Shown: positions 26,034-38,200 of the stretch, piece after piece
How positions within the stretch are numbered: the stretch's first letter is position 1
Layout: the number at the start of each line of letters is the position of its first letter
Source of the DNA: Brienomyrus brachyistius
Taxonomy: Eukaryota; Chordata; Actinopteri; Osteoglossiformes; Mormyridae
DNA length: 64,000 nt
Reading direction: 5' to 3'
NCBI RefSeq assembly: GCF_023856365.1
Contig: NC_064549.1
Location: 11,301,608 to 11,365,607, forward strand
Position numbers and translations under genes: made by a program
Notes under the pieces: model-generated
Told to the model about the DNA's origin: nothing
Database searches by the model: none
Seen by the model: the letters and a program-made list of their open reading frames with translations, nothing else

Positions 26034-26208
26034 GGTCCCGTGTTCTCACTGGGATGCTAGTGGACTGGCGTGGTGCTGAGACTATTGGAGTATGGTGAAA
26101 CACCAACCCTTGCAGGTCTACGAGAGGCAGCTGTGTTTGTCGTGCCTGACTGGGATTTATGGGTGCCGCTGGAAGCGGTACCAGCGGTCACATGATGACA
26201 CGACCAAG
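26034..26208 (+). CDS. gdpd5: gdpd5 coding exon 1 (with 58 nt of 5' UTR)
   Basis: The acceptor (TTCTCTTCTCTAG) ends at 26033. The start ATG at 26092 has A at -3 and G at +4, and the exon encodes residues 1-39, ending K39 in phase 0 at a GTGAGT donor. It holds Cys15, Cys18 and Cys25. A 15-codon uORF (26054-26098) overlaps the start codon in another frame. Confidence 0.95.
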
Positions 26209-29200
26209 GTGAGTCTGCTTGTATTGCGATGGCTATACATCATGGCAGTATGTAGCCCAGGATATAAGTCGTACTCAACCTACATTAACGTTTAATTAAC
26301 CGTGAGTATTTACATGTTGTTTTTTTTTTTTTTGCGAACAGATGGATATTGAGGGGGCTGTTCATATTCATGTTCTCGTTTGATGTTCATTGGATATCAG
26401 ATATAGTTTGTGATTTGGCACGGTTATACGACGTATGTATGCATAATCCATGTGAAATTCAGAGAGTTACCAGTTGTGGGTCACGTCGGCAGTCGACGTA
26501 CGTATGCTGGGCAGTATTGCAAATTGAATACATGCCTTTTTATTTTAATCCGGAAACTTCTTAGTGGGAGTTGATTTTAGTAATTTGGCTAATTAAGCTT
26601 TTGTTGAGGTTTGTCCAATAAAAATTTGGAACTCTTCTTTAGGTTTAATGGTACTCGTAATCAACTGCACGTAGAATTAGCATGCATAAATATTTATAGC
26701 CTCTGAAATTTTGATTGCAGATACAACAAAAATGTACTGTGACCTTTCTTAACCTGCTAGATGAGGTATTTGTATTTTGCAACGGTAATAAGTACCTCCC
26801 AATGACGCTGGGGACGGCAGGCAAAGACTAGGAGCCCCACGGGTTAAATCCATGTTATGGTAAAGGCTAAATGTAATGAAAGATGGCGGACAGGAGCAGG
26901 TTTCTGCCGTGAGAAACGCAGACTGACCCGTGTTACCGTGGGCTGGCTAGTTGGCTGGGTGTAGGATTACACATCACTACAACCACTTATACGGGGGGGT
27001 AATTAAAGGGGAGCTAATTATGCTTCCCTCTGCATCGTGACCAAGGTTAGTCTTATTCTGGACCTTTTGGAGGCGGGGGCGCATGTTCTTCAAATGTTCT
27101 CAATTTAAATTTACACCAATGTAAATTTGGGCTAGCTGTTATTTGGGTGCCTGGCTAGGTGGTATCCGGTTCTGGAAATGTCCGTCTCTGCTGTCACCTG
27201 GCCGTTTGAGTGATGGCCTGGATTATATGATCATCTGGCAAACCTCTTTGGGTCGGGCGCGGAAACTCTGCAGAAACGGCTGACTCTGGATTTTAAAAGA
27301 AACCCCCTTTTTTTAAGTTGGGGGGGCCTTAATCTTGGGGATGCAGAGACCTGCATAGCTGTAGTTCCCTGCTGAGGCTCTGAGTTTTTTTTTTTAAGTC
27401 TTGAATATTTGTCATGTTTTTGTAAGGAAAAAAAAAGGAAATCAAGTGCTGAATATGTGGTTTTATAAGTGTTTTTGTTTATGCAGCATTGGGATTCAAG
27501 TACTTTTACCTACATAATATTTCCTGTTTCAGACGCGAGGCAGCAACCTGAAAAAGTCAATACAGAGAATTTGGTTTTGATGAATTATGGGATAGTGGAT
27601 GTAAAAATATATCATCATATAAATTTTTAAAAAATAAAAAGGGAAATTGCATGGAGAGGGTTAGATCCTGTTGCTGGAGCTGTTTACCTGGGGATTTCTT
27701 GACGTCAGTGTGTATTTCTGTATGGCTGCGGCCTGTGATTTTCCGTCTCGTTGACCCAGTTGTGAAGATTTGCAGTCGGATCTTCCTGACTGCGTCGAGC
27801 GCCGGACCTCATCGGAACCGGCCGCTTCTAGCTTCCCCACGCGTGTCTCGGGTTTAACGAAATGAAGTCGGTGAACTTGCAGGGGGGGGGGGGGGGGGGT
27901 GCACCAACCAGACCTGAACCGAATGTAACGAGAGACGTCTGCAGAAAAGTGACACCCCCTAGCCGCTTACAAAAGGAGCCCGCTTCAAGTGAATTATTTA
28001 GTCTTTATTTATTTTTTAGTTTACATGTTTTGTCTTTTTGTTTTGCTATCAGCAGCTCAGAAACCCCAGCAAATGTAGCTGCAGTTGTTTACGCCAATGG
28101 AGCCCAGTAGATGTATCAAATATCTGAACTATGACTTCATCGTATTAATCCATTCTGTTTGTGTATATATATTAGTCACTCTTTCAGATTAGGCTCAGTT
28201 TTACAGTAGCTGGTGTGAAACCCTTGTGTCCATAGGGTCACCTTTTAAACTACTCAATGGATCAGTACAGTTCCACAATACCGCTGAACCCCATCCACCG
28301 ATTGGCCTGTTAGATAATTCATCAAGTGATTCCCAGAAAGCAAGAAGTACTGAGCGTTTCCTGTCTTGCTGGTTAAAAATGAAGTGTTTTTGTTTAATGT
28401 TTTTTTTTGTGTTTTCTTCATGCAAATTTTATATATTTTATTTATATATAACACCTTTGGAAACCAGTTTGCGGATAACCGATATAACTTAGTAACTTCA
28501 CGCCTACGTTCATTATGCTTAGCTTAGTGTCAGAAGAATGCCAGTGCTGGAGGTAGCTGGCTTATGCGAAAAAAAAAAAGATTACGCGACACAGACCGCC
28601 ACCAGCGTAGCTGGTAGCTGACATAAGGTGAGGTCCTTGTTCACCCAGACCTATCGGCTCGCATCTGCCAACTCCGAAATGTGTTCATCTCTACATCAGA
28701 GTGTGATTTTTGCAGGAAGATTTCCAGATGGCCTTCTAGGGTAAAACTGCATGGTGGTCAAAAGTCCTTATCTACATCCTCTCCTGCTGCTGTCAGCAAG
28801 AGGTCCTGAAAATATTGAGCAGCAGGTTTTGTTTTTCGAGAAGCTGAACCACAGCTAAAACCTGAGGGTTTTTTGGATGGCAAGTTTGGGCTTAAATTGG
28901 CCAAATAATTAGTGCTAAGTGGTCTGTTCTCTGTGGTTTGACCATTCAGATACCTGAGATCTCTGCTTCTGGTCTTCTTAAAATTTAGCTCCCTTGCTTT
29001 TCGTGACGTCCGTCTGGCAGTAAATGGATTGTTTCCCGCCTATGCGGAGCCGAAATGAATGGACCGCTCTTCTCCCATTGTACCAAAATAACTGTTGCGT
29101 GCTCTGGCGAGCAGCTTGGGCGGGGGGTATTTGCTCCGAAAGCGGATCCCACCTCACTAATAATTGAAGTTTTCTCTGCTCCACGTGCTGTGCTATCCCC

Positions 29201-32200
29201 TGACGCATGACAGCACAAAAGCGGGCCCAGACGGCCTTTTATGGGCCAGGGAACACCGATAAAAGGCGGCCCAATGACAGCTTTACTTCATGCCCCTCCT
29301 CTTTGTCTATTTAATTAGCTTTAAAGGCATGAGCTAAATCAAAAACCCATTTTAGTAATTAGTATATTGAGGTGTCTTATTTATTATGCAAGAGTCTTTT
29401 CCAATAGCAGCTTCCAGATTTAGAAAGCATCCCCCTAGTAATAACTTTCGGTGGCAGCACCCTTTTAGCTACCCAGATCAGTGCTAGCCGCTCTCCAGCT
29501 AGCGGCCGGCCGCTAGCCGCTCTCCAGCATCTAGGAGCCGCTCTCCTGCTAGCTACGTAGCAGCCCCATGTTACATTTGTCACCTGTGACACCTTCCCCG
29601 TTGGCTTTTCTTAAGGGGAACCAAAGGCCCGAGATGGCTAGAATAATATGGCTCTAAGTGTCTCACTGTATTACTGAAATTTCTGCTTTATTGTTGGGGT
29701 TTGTTATACAGCCACCCTCTCTGCATTGAACTCGTATTTGGACTCCATAGTTTGCAAGCTTGTGGTCACTCCCTTCGATTTAATGATTAACCTCCTTTAA
29801 CATTTAAGTGGCCGCATGCATAATATAATATTTCACAAGGGCACTTTTGGTATCACAAAGGTATGTGTATAAAATGGACTTTTTTGTTTTAGTAACAGAG
29901 GCTTGTTAACATTTCCTGGACACATACAGATTACGTTTTTAATTCTAATCAAGACCCTCTGTCTAAAGGCAACAAACTGTGTTTTTACTCATTTATGGAA
30001 CCGTGTATTTACTGAGGTACTTTACCTGAAGTATTGTCTTTAGGGTGGTTGAACTATTTGTATTCCTACAATTTAAATCTGTGGCCTTAAATTCAGTCTA
30101 TTAACGATCACGCCTCCTGCTGGTTTCTGATCTTCCTGGCATATATCTGCTCCACTCAGGCTGTTCCAAAAAAGAGATACTGTACTGTAGTGCTGTTTAC
30201 AGGCGGTAATTCCCTACTGTCCAAATAGTTATCCTGTCAAGGCCTGTTATTAAAGTTGTCTTTATGCATTCAAAAATCACTAAAGTCGTCACGTTTATTT
30301 ATAAAGCACTTTAAAAACAACAATAACAGCTGACCGAAGTGCTGGACAAGGAAGGAAATACGACCTGATAGACAAACGGAAAGGACAACATACACTTCTG
30401 GTTTCATGTTTGAATTTTCTAGAAGCGAATGGCAAGAGACTAGCTTGGCATTACAAGGCTGAAGTCTTGGCTGTCAACAAAAAGCTGCGAAAGCCCACTT
30501 TGATTATACGGGGAAAAATTAATTTTTTATTTCCTTTCAATTTTAAATGAAAGCATCTGAGTTCACATAATATGATGTTTACAGAAATAAACATGCCAAG
30601 AAGTAGAGTGCTGCTTTACCTGTTGGGCGTCTGTAATGAATGTGAGGTTTTGTAAATGAGGGTTTGTGTTGCTGTGGTCTTCAGGTGCCAGCCTGCCCTG
30701 CTCTGTTCTGCGTAGCCTTCACGTCATTTTCGAGAGGTTTGTTTTGTCTTCAGGTCATGTGACTTTTGTTTCACGCCAAGGCCATCAGTCAAACGGTTAC
30801 TGCAGAGGGGTGCGGTTCATAGACTTGTCCAAGCTGTCCAGAAGGGCCACTCAGTCCGACGTGATGTGGTTGGAGCGCAGTAACTATAATGCGATGACGG
30901 CAAGACCAGAAGCTTGGGGAGCAGAACTGAGGAAGCTGACAACACAACATCGCAGCATCCTCTCTGATCCCCACATCGGACGACCCCCCGATGAGCTACA
31001 TACAGAGGAATATCTGCTGTCATCTCTGCCCATGAAACAAAGCAGCCAACTCCCGCAGGTCCATGAAAGTTCAGCTCTGATTTATGGCGGGTGCCAGTTA
31101 CGGTTGGGTTGACTGCTGTTGGCCTGGCTGTTATTATCATCGCTGACTTGAACCTAGACCAGGACACCAAGGGCTGTGTACAAGCGAAACGACTTGCGGC
31201 AATCCCCGAGCTGTACTTTCATGCGCTATTGATCTTCCATGATTTCTCAGATTTATTCAAGGGGACTTAATGCGTAACACAACTGCAGAGCTAGGCAAGA
31301 TGGCCCTAATCAGCAACCTCATCAGGAGTAAAACCAAATGTTTATACAAGCTAATATGAGTGCAAAAGACTGTTGCGCCTGTTTTAAGCCAAACCCGATG
31401 TATTTCATTTATATAGTATAAATGTATACAATATTATTAGTTGTTGCTCACTGCTGATGTAAAGTGTTCCTTCACACATTCTTAGGTTCACGTACAGGTC
31501 AGTGTCATATGGTGGTTGCATCTGTATCATGTGAGGAAAGAGGAGAAAGTTCTGACCTGGATGAGGAAAGGGGAGAAGAGCAGTTGGAGGATATTTTGGA
31601 CAGGAGTGGCTGGAAATGCACTGCCTGGGGCTTTGATCCTGCAATCTGTCATCGACTTTGTTTTGTCTGCAGTTCAGCCCCCTGTAGCAGTAGGTGGGTA
31701 AATCAGGTCTGTCCATCACTGTTCAGCAGTACGGCCTTGTGACCCAGGTTGCAGTACGATGTTGAAACTCAGACCCAGTGCTGGTCAAATGTTTAACCGT
31801 AAACTTTCCGAATGAGCAACAGCAACTGCATTTTGAGTTTGCAAATGCTAACAAGTAGAGGCAGGAATGTTTGTGTTTCGCCACCTGATGCTAGAGGGAA
31901 TTGTGAATATAAAGCACGCTTGTGTGTGTGTGTGTGTGTGTGTGTGTGGGGGGGGGGGGGGGTGTTTTGTGGATATGACTATGAGGTGCTCGTATCTGTG
32001 AAGGTGGTTCCCTCGTTTGTCTACTTTCCAGCAAACGCGGCTGGTAGCTTGAAAATGGCAATGAATCCGGCGCATGTTCCACCTCATTCAGCACTGATCA
32101 CATTAAACCTACGCTGCATTTAGTTAGAGCAACACACTTCTGTGACTGATTATAATTGCCCATAATTAAACAAGCCCACATATGTGAAATCTTTAAGTGA

Positions 32201-35200
32201 ATTAAAATAAAGCTCTTTTGGAACGGTGATTCTCGGTCCTTGGGGGCCCCCCAAACAGTCCATGTTTTTGCTCCCTCCCAGCTTTCTGTCATTTTTTTGC
32301 TCCCTCAAAAACTGGGAGGTCTGGGGGTCCCTAAGTACTGGGCTGGGAAACACTGCTCTGGTGTAAACCTAGACCCTGATACGCAGCAACACACCTGGGC
32401 TGAATCCATTTGCTTTCTGTACCGCTTACGCTGATGCTTTCGTTTCCTCCTAGTTGCTTTGGTTGATACTCTCTCCGCTCCATTGTGCCCAAATTAAGTC
32501 TCTATCCCTTTATCCCATCCCACTCCTGCGATGCCCGGGACCACTGCCACTGTCCTACGGTCACTCTGGTGTGCCTGACTGACTGTCGGCCGCATCCAGG
32601 CCGAGTAGCGCCCGAGCGGATCGGGGCAGGTGGATTAGCAGTAAGCTGCTCAGGGAAATGAACAGATTTTTGTGGCACCCAGTGGCCTGAGAGTGGTGTG
32701 GCTGACCGTCACCAGGGAAACTCCCACAGTGGCCCCCCGCACCATGGGAACTGCCATTTTTGGATAACTGGAGGAGCCTCAATCTAGGAGTAGCATAGAT
32801 GTACAGGCTCTGTGTTACACATACATAAATGACTAGAGCTGCTATGCCCTGTGACCCTTTAAGAAAAGGTACCTTCGTGACCTCAGAGTTCCAGGATTGA
32901 GGGCTTTCATTCTCCAGTCCTGCACTGGTTTTCCCCCCAGCTGTTCCAAAGCTCAGGTGAGATTTAGGTGAATTGCCCACAGTGGGATCAGGGCCCCATG
33001 AAAACGTATCAGAGCCCCAAACCCAGACCAATACAATTATTTTGCTTCCCATTACGGCACCCCTTAGTGTGATTGTGTGCCCCGCAGTGGACTGGAATCC
33101 AGTCCTGGGCGTCCTGTGTCTCATGCCCTGCGATTACTGGGATAGGCAGCATTCTCCACATGACTTTATATTAGATAAGCAGCTATGGAACGTGGATAAA
33201 AGGGTGCAAAAAAAAAACAGCACTGCGTGGAAATGATTGTTTGTTCACGTCAGATTTAGCAGAGAATGTGCAGTGATGTGGGCTTTTCCCACAATGCCTT
33301 TCTGTTTCCATTTATAGTCTTGCGACGGTCAGTGAAACACAGCGTGTAATGTACTACTCCTGTGCTCGCTGTCTTCCTGTCACTGAGCGCAGTTCATGTG
33401 GCGTGTGCAGGGGTCGGGGGGGTTGCTTATTTCTGCTTCCGTTTCGCTCATCCTTGTTCAGCGGTTCGATTTTTATGACATTCAAGCTAACCTCTTTCTA
33501 GTTGATGGGTCTTCATGCTCTCAGTGTGCTGTTTTTATTTTTAATGTTGCTATCTTTACTGTTGAGGGAACTGTGTGCTCTTCATCCTCATGATTTCGCA
33601 TAAAAAAAAGAGATATGTTAAGGCTTTATAAAGTTTGTTTTTTAATTGCAGGGAAAAACTCTTGCAGGGTGTTCAGCCTGTTGGCTTTTTTTTATTATTT
33701 ACAGAAACTGAATCCTTGTACATGAAATTTACAGGAGTTATTGAAATCTCATACCTTAATAATACTCCATAAATCCTGTAAGGGTAAATAGCTAATTATA
33801 ATTTTTGATGTAATCAAATATCACCCAAGCAGTGTCCCTCTTCAGCCAAGGGCTGTGTCCTGTGAGGCTTGACGCTGTTTGGCGTCGGTTGAGTCTGTCT
33901 GGTGGCCTCCAGTGCTGTGAAACGTTATGCAGGACGGTTATTAATAAAGTTAATTTAGGATTAACCTCGGGGGAGCGTCTCTGCAAAGGCTGCACTGCCT
34001 TAGTTCTGCAGGCAGCCATGCAGCGTCAGCAAAAACCAAAGGAACGATGTATTGGTTCAGATGTTCCTTGTTCTTTCAAATGTGATTAATTTCAGCAACG
34101 AGTGCAACAAATTTAGCAACCTCTTTTTGAGAAGATGCCTTTAATCCCTTTGGGGCCTGATTTTATTTTTTATTTTTATTTCCTGGCTTCTAGCCGGTGC
34201 TTTTATTTAAGGAAACGGCACGATTTTGCTTCCTTCTGCAGGTGGATAATTTTAAGCGTGCGGCCTTGCGGATTCATCAGAAGCGCTCCTCCTGTGACTG
34301 ACAGGTTGAAACCCCGCCCATATTCTGGGGCGTGACAAACGCCGCCTGCCATTTGACATGGCTTCCTTGCTGATGTCAGTCAAGCTCCGCCCACTGACAT
34401 GTGGATTCATAGCCATTAATGTGTCACCCCCCCCCCCCCCCCCCCCCCAACACACACACACCTTCAGTATAGCCAAAGATCGTTCCCATCTCACCTAAAT
34501 GGTGCAGAGACACTGGATCCACTTCCACGTCTATCACAGGCCTAAGACTCTGGAATGCAAAGTAAATTTAGAATGCACATTACGTCTTCATATAAAGTCG
34601 GGTTGTTGCCACAGTGAAAGCTAATTAAACTTAAGTATGTTGTCATCTTACTAACACAGTGCTTATAAAAAAACAGTGTATTGTTGTGTTGCCAAAATAG
34701 GTTTAATTTTGATGGCTGTTCTTAAGCCAGCTTCCATGGGGGAAAAAAAACCATGAGGGGGTGTCAGATATATTCCGCTGTTGCTGTATCTGCACTCTTT
34801 ATAAGAGAGGATAGTTTATTCAACAGTGTCGGTTCTGTTCTGTTAATATGAACAATCAAATTAATTTCCTCTAAGCAAGTGGTGTCTTAATGTGGGTGAG
34901 GAAGCTGAATGTCTGAGGAAGTTTCCTTTTAAAGATTGAAAGCATGAAGAAAGGTCACTTTTGAGGACTTCATTCATGCTGTGATTTTTATTTATTTTTT
35001 CTTCCATTTTGATAGGGGAGGGATGCTTGTATCTTAGCAATGAACTGCAGCAAGTGTCTGTACAGAATGAACCTTCATATTTTATATGAATAATATTCAT
35101 ATATTATCTTATCCTGTAATTGTGAGTTACATTCGTTTTCCTAACAGTATTATTGTATTAGCATTCATTTATACTACTGTTAAAAAAAAATTGCGAGGCT

Positions 35201-38200
35201 ATTTAACGCACCGAGTGTTGGTGGAGGGCTCTATGCGAGTGAGTGGTGTGTGTGAACGTGCCCTGTGATGGGCTGGTACCCCGTCCTGGATTGTTCCCTG
35301 CCTTGTGCCCATGGGCTCTGGACCCCCTGCGACCCTTAATAGGACAAGCGGTTACAGAAGATGGATGGATATATGTATATAAAATAAAAATATTGTGTGT
35401 GTGTGTGTGCGCGCTTGCACGGATACCTTTTTTTAACAGAAGTTAATCTTTTGACATATGTGCAGCTACCTTCCCATGGCACTCGTTTTCATCAGCGGTA
35501 TCGGAAGTGGACAATGGACCATAGAGCGGTGTTGGAGGAAGGGGCTGATTGTTTCTTCCGTAAGCATCACTCAATACGGAGTCCTATATGGAGTACAGAA
35601 GCCATATGAATGATTCCAAGAGGGAAATATGACAGATACTTACAAACAAATATAGCAGCAGAGACGGTGTCGGCTATCAATCGATCTTCTGATCACTTAT
35701 CCTGGATGGGGGGCTCGTCCATCACTATGCACATATACACACAGTCATACTCAATGGGAAATTTAGCTACACCAACTAGCATAATGGTACATTCCATTTA
35801 CCTCGGGGTTCGGAAATTGGAGCTAGAAATGACATTACGCCTGAGTTAACCACGTTGCAGTACAACAAGTTGGAAAGCCATTTCACAGTAGTAATTCTAG
35901 CCAGGTTTGTTAGCCATTGTTAGCAATACCACTTGAGAACAACACATTGCACGGTGTTTTGCACATACAAACAGCATAGCATAATTTCCACAGGTAGCGG
36001 TTGGACAGTACTGAGTCTATGACCAATTTTAACGAGTCACAAAAAAGACGCAAGTGCAAACGATACGAACAACTACAGCGTTCTGTTGACGAAGGGTGCA
36101 GCCATCTTGAATTTTGAGGCCGGCATCGTAAAGGTTTCCACGACTTTGGTGGGCATTTCCATTGAAATTTCCGACTGGGACCTTGACGGTTCCGACTTAC
36201 TGGTTCAAGTGGGACACAGCACTAATGCTGGTCCTTGGATTGTGGGAGAAACCCAGAGGTAACCCATGAAAATTCCATGCAGACAATGCGGGGGCAGAAT
36301 TTGAGCTGCCAACCTTGGGGGTGTGAAGCAATAGTGCTACTCACTGAGCCACTGTGTCACCCCCAGTGTCAGCCAATAAGTCTGAAATAGCCCTAAGCTA
36401 GACTGGATTCGCATAGCGAGAACGAGGGGCTATTCCTGACAGCCGCTAGCAGATTCCTCCGTAGCTGAAGGCTTTATTGCCTACGGATTTTTTTTAGTAT
36501 AAGAATCTCCAGAAAACCTGCACGTTCTGACTATAAGGTGTGAAGCAGCTTGTACATGTTAATGAGCTCGAGTAAAATTAGTGAGGTCCCAGATATCTTA
36601 GAGCCTTATGTGCAAGAAGGACTGTGCTGAATTTAATTGCAACTCAAGGAGAGACATTGGGTAAAAAAAATGACAAATATTTAATGTAGCCTATAATTTA
36701 GTTCTTACTGTGATATTTGTTTGTAGTGTTTTTGAATTTCATGAGTCGTATAGTCGCTTATAGATAGCATTGCTTTTGTGGTAGTAAATAAATATGTAAT
36801 ATCTTTGAGCTTCAATAACTAGTTTGGAAAAGAACGAAAGGAAAAACTTGTGTGAAATGTGATGCCAATATTAAGGGTTGATAATGCTATAATCTCATTC
36901 ACGTTTTTAATTCTCATTATTAAAAAAGGTTTGCAAACTTAGTTGAAGCAGTTTCTTGGGGTCAGGATAGGTCGTCATTTTTTCTTATTTGTAAACTGTT
37001 TCCCTTAAGAATGAAGGCTTGTTCTGCTTTTGCGTGATCTTTTCCAGTGCTAATATTTCAGAATAATATTGGTCCCAGTGTCAGACCCTGATGAACTTAA
37101 TCAATAAATTTAATCAGATGCTGATGTTTGCAGTGGTTAACCCAGTGCGTCTGTCCTTCATTAACATGTGGAAGGCAGTGGGTCTCGGAGAGCTGCGTTT
37201 GCAGGCCTTTCTTAATAATGCGAGTTAATAATGTTATACCCATTGTGTCGGTCCATGGGGTGACCTGTGTGCCTTTCCGTTTCTCAGTGGGAGTGCGTGT
37301 GGTTCCTCATCCTTATTGGCACCTTCTCCCTGCTTCTTGTCTGGCTCTACTTCTGGGTGGAGGCACGCAATGACTACAACGAGTTCAACTGGTGAGTGTG
37401 GACCTGTCCGTGGGGTCGATTGGGTGGAGGGTAAAATGGGGCGGGGCCTGGAAGACCAAGGTCATTGGGGTGCCGCACACCAATAAGATCGCCTGATGTC
37501 ATTTTTGCAGGGGTGTATACAGGGGCGGGGCCACAGGGACACTGACCCCAGCTGAAAGCTGATTGGTCCTGGGAGTGCCTCATCCCCTCCATTACTCTCC
37601 AATTTTAAACGTATCATTGGCTAATGATAAGGTTGCCCACCATTTGTGAACTATGGTCTTAAGCCATAAAAAAATCCTAGACTTGCCCCTGTGTTTTTAC
37701 AAGTTGTATAGCTAAACAAAAATCAAATATCAGTTCCTATGCCATCATTAGTCATTGATCATGTTCATTTTCTAGTTTAGAGGTTTTCGCACGTGTACAT
37801 GCAATGAAATTCTCGCTTGATTCAGACTATAGTGCCTATATATTGTATATAGAGCAATGAGAACAATAATGAACAGCCTGAAACCTGTCACACAAGGTAG
37901 GTGACATCCTGGGGGAGGGGCTTGTTAAACAGGAATAACTCCATAGACATGCACTCAGTGCATACATGTACACAGCACACACTGTATGTCGAAATGGGAA
38001 ATCATGTTTGATATTGGCATGGATAACAAAGGCTACCAATTTTCTGTTAGTTATCCATCCGCTTACCTGACACTTCTACAACACAGTTTACTTCCCTTTT
38101 GCATCCTGCTTTTTCTTTCTGTGGCAGAGATTCCCACGAGTGGCTCATCCGGCCGGATACAAGCTTGTTACGTGGAACCTGCTTGTTAGGTTTTAAATCT

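Larger units (their letters stand above)
26209..37287 (+). other. gdpd5 intron 1 (coding), 11.1 kb
   Basis: No conserved exon recognised. Contents noted separately: a 20-bp palindrome with direct repeats, a LINE 3'-end fragment, a family B MITE, SINE tails, GT/G tracts and a long poly-C run. A 148-codon open frame at 30666-31112 has no recognisable similarity. Confidence 0.75.

Noticed and set aside
30666..31112. 148-codon open frame on the plus strand
   Set aside because: Sequence resembles no family I know and lies inside gdpd5 intron 1 without supporting signals.
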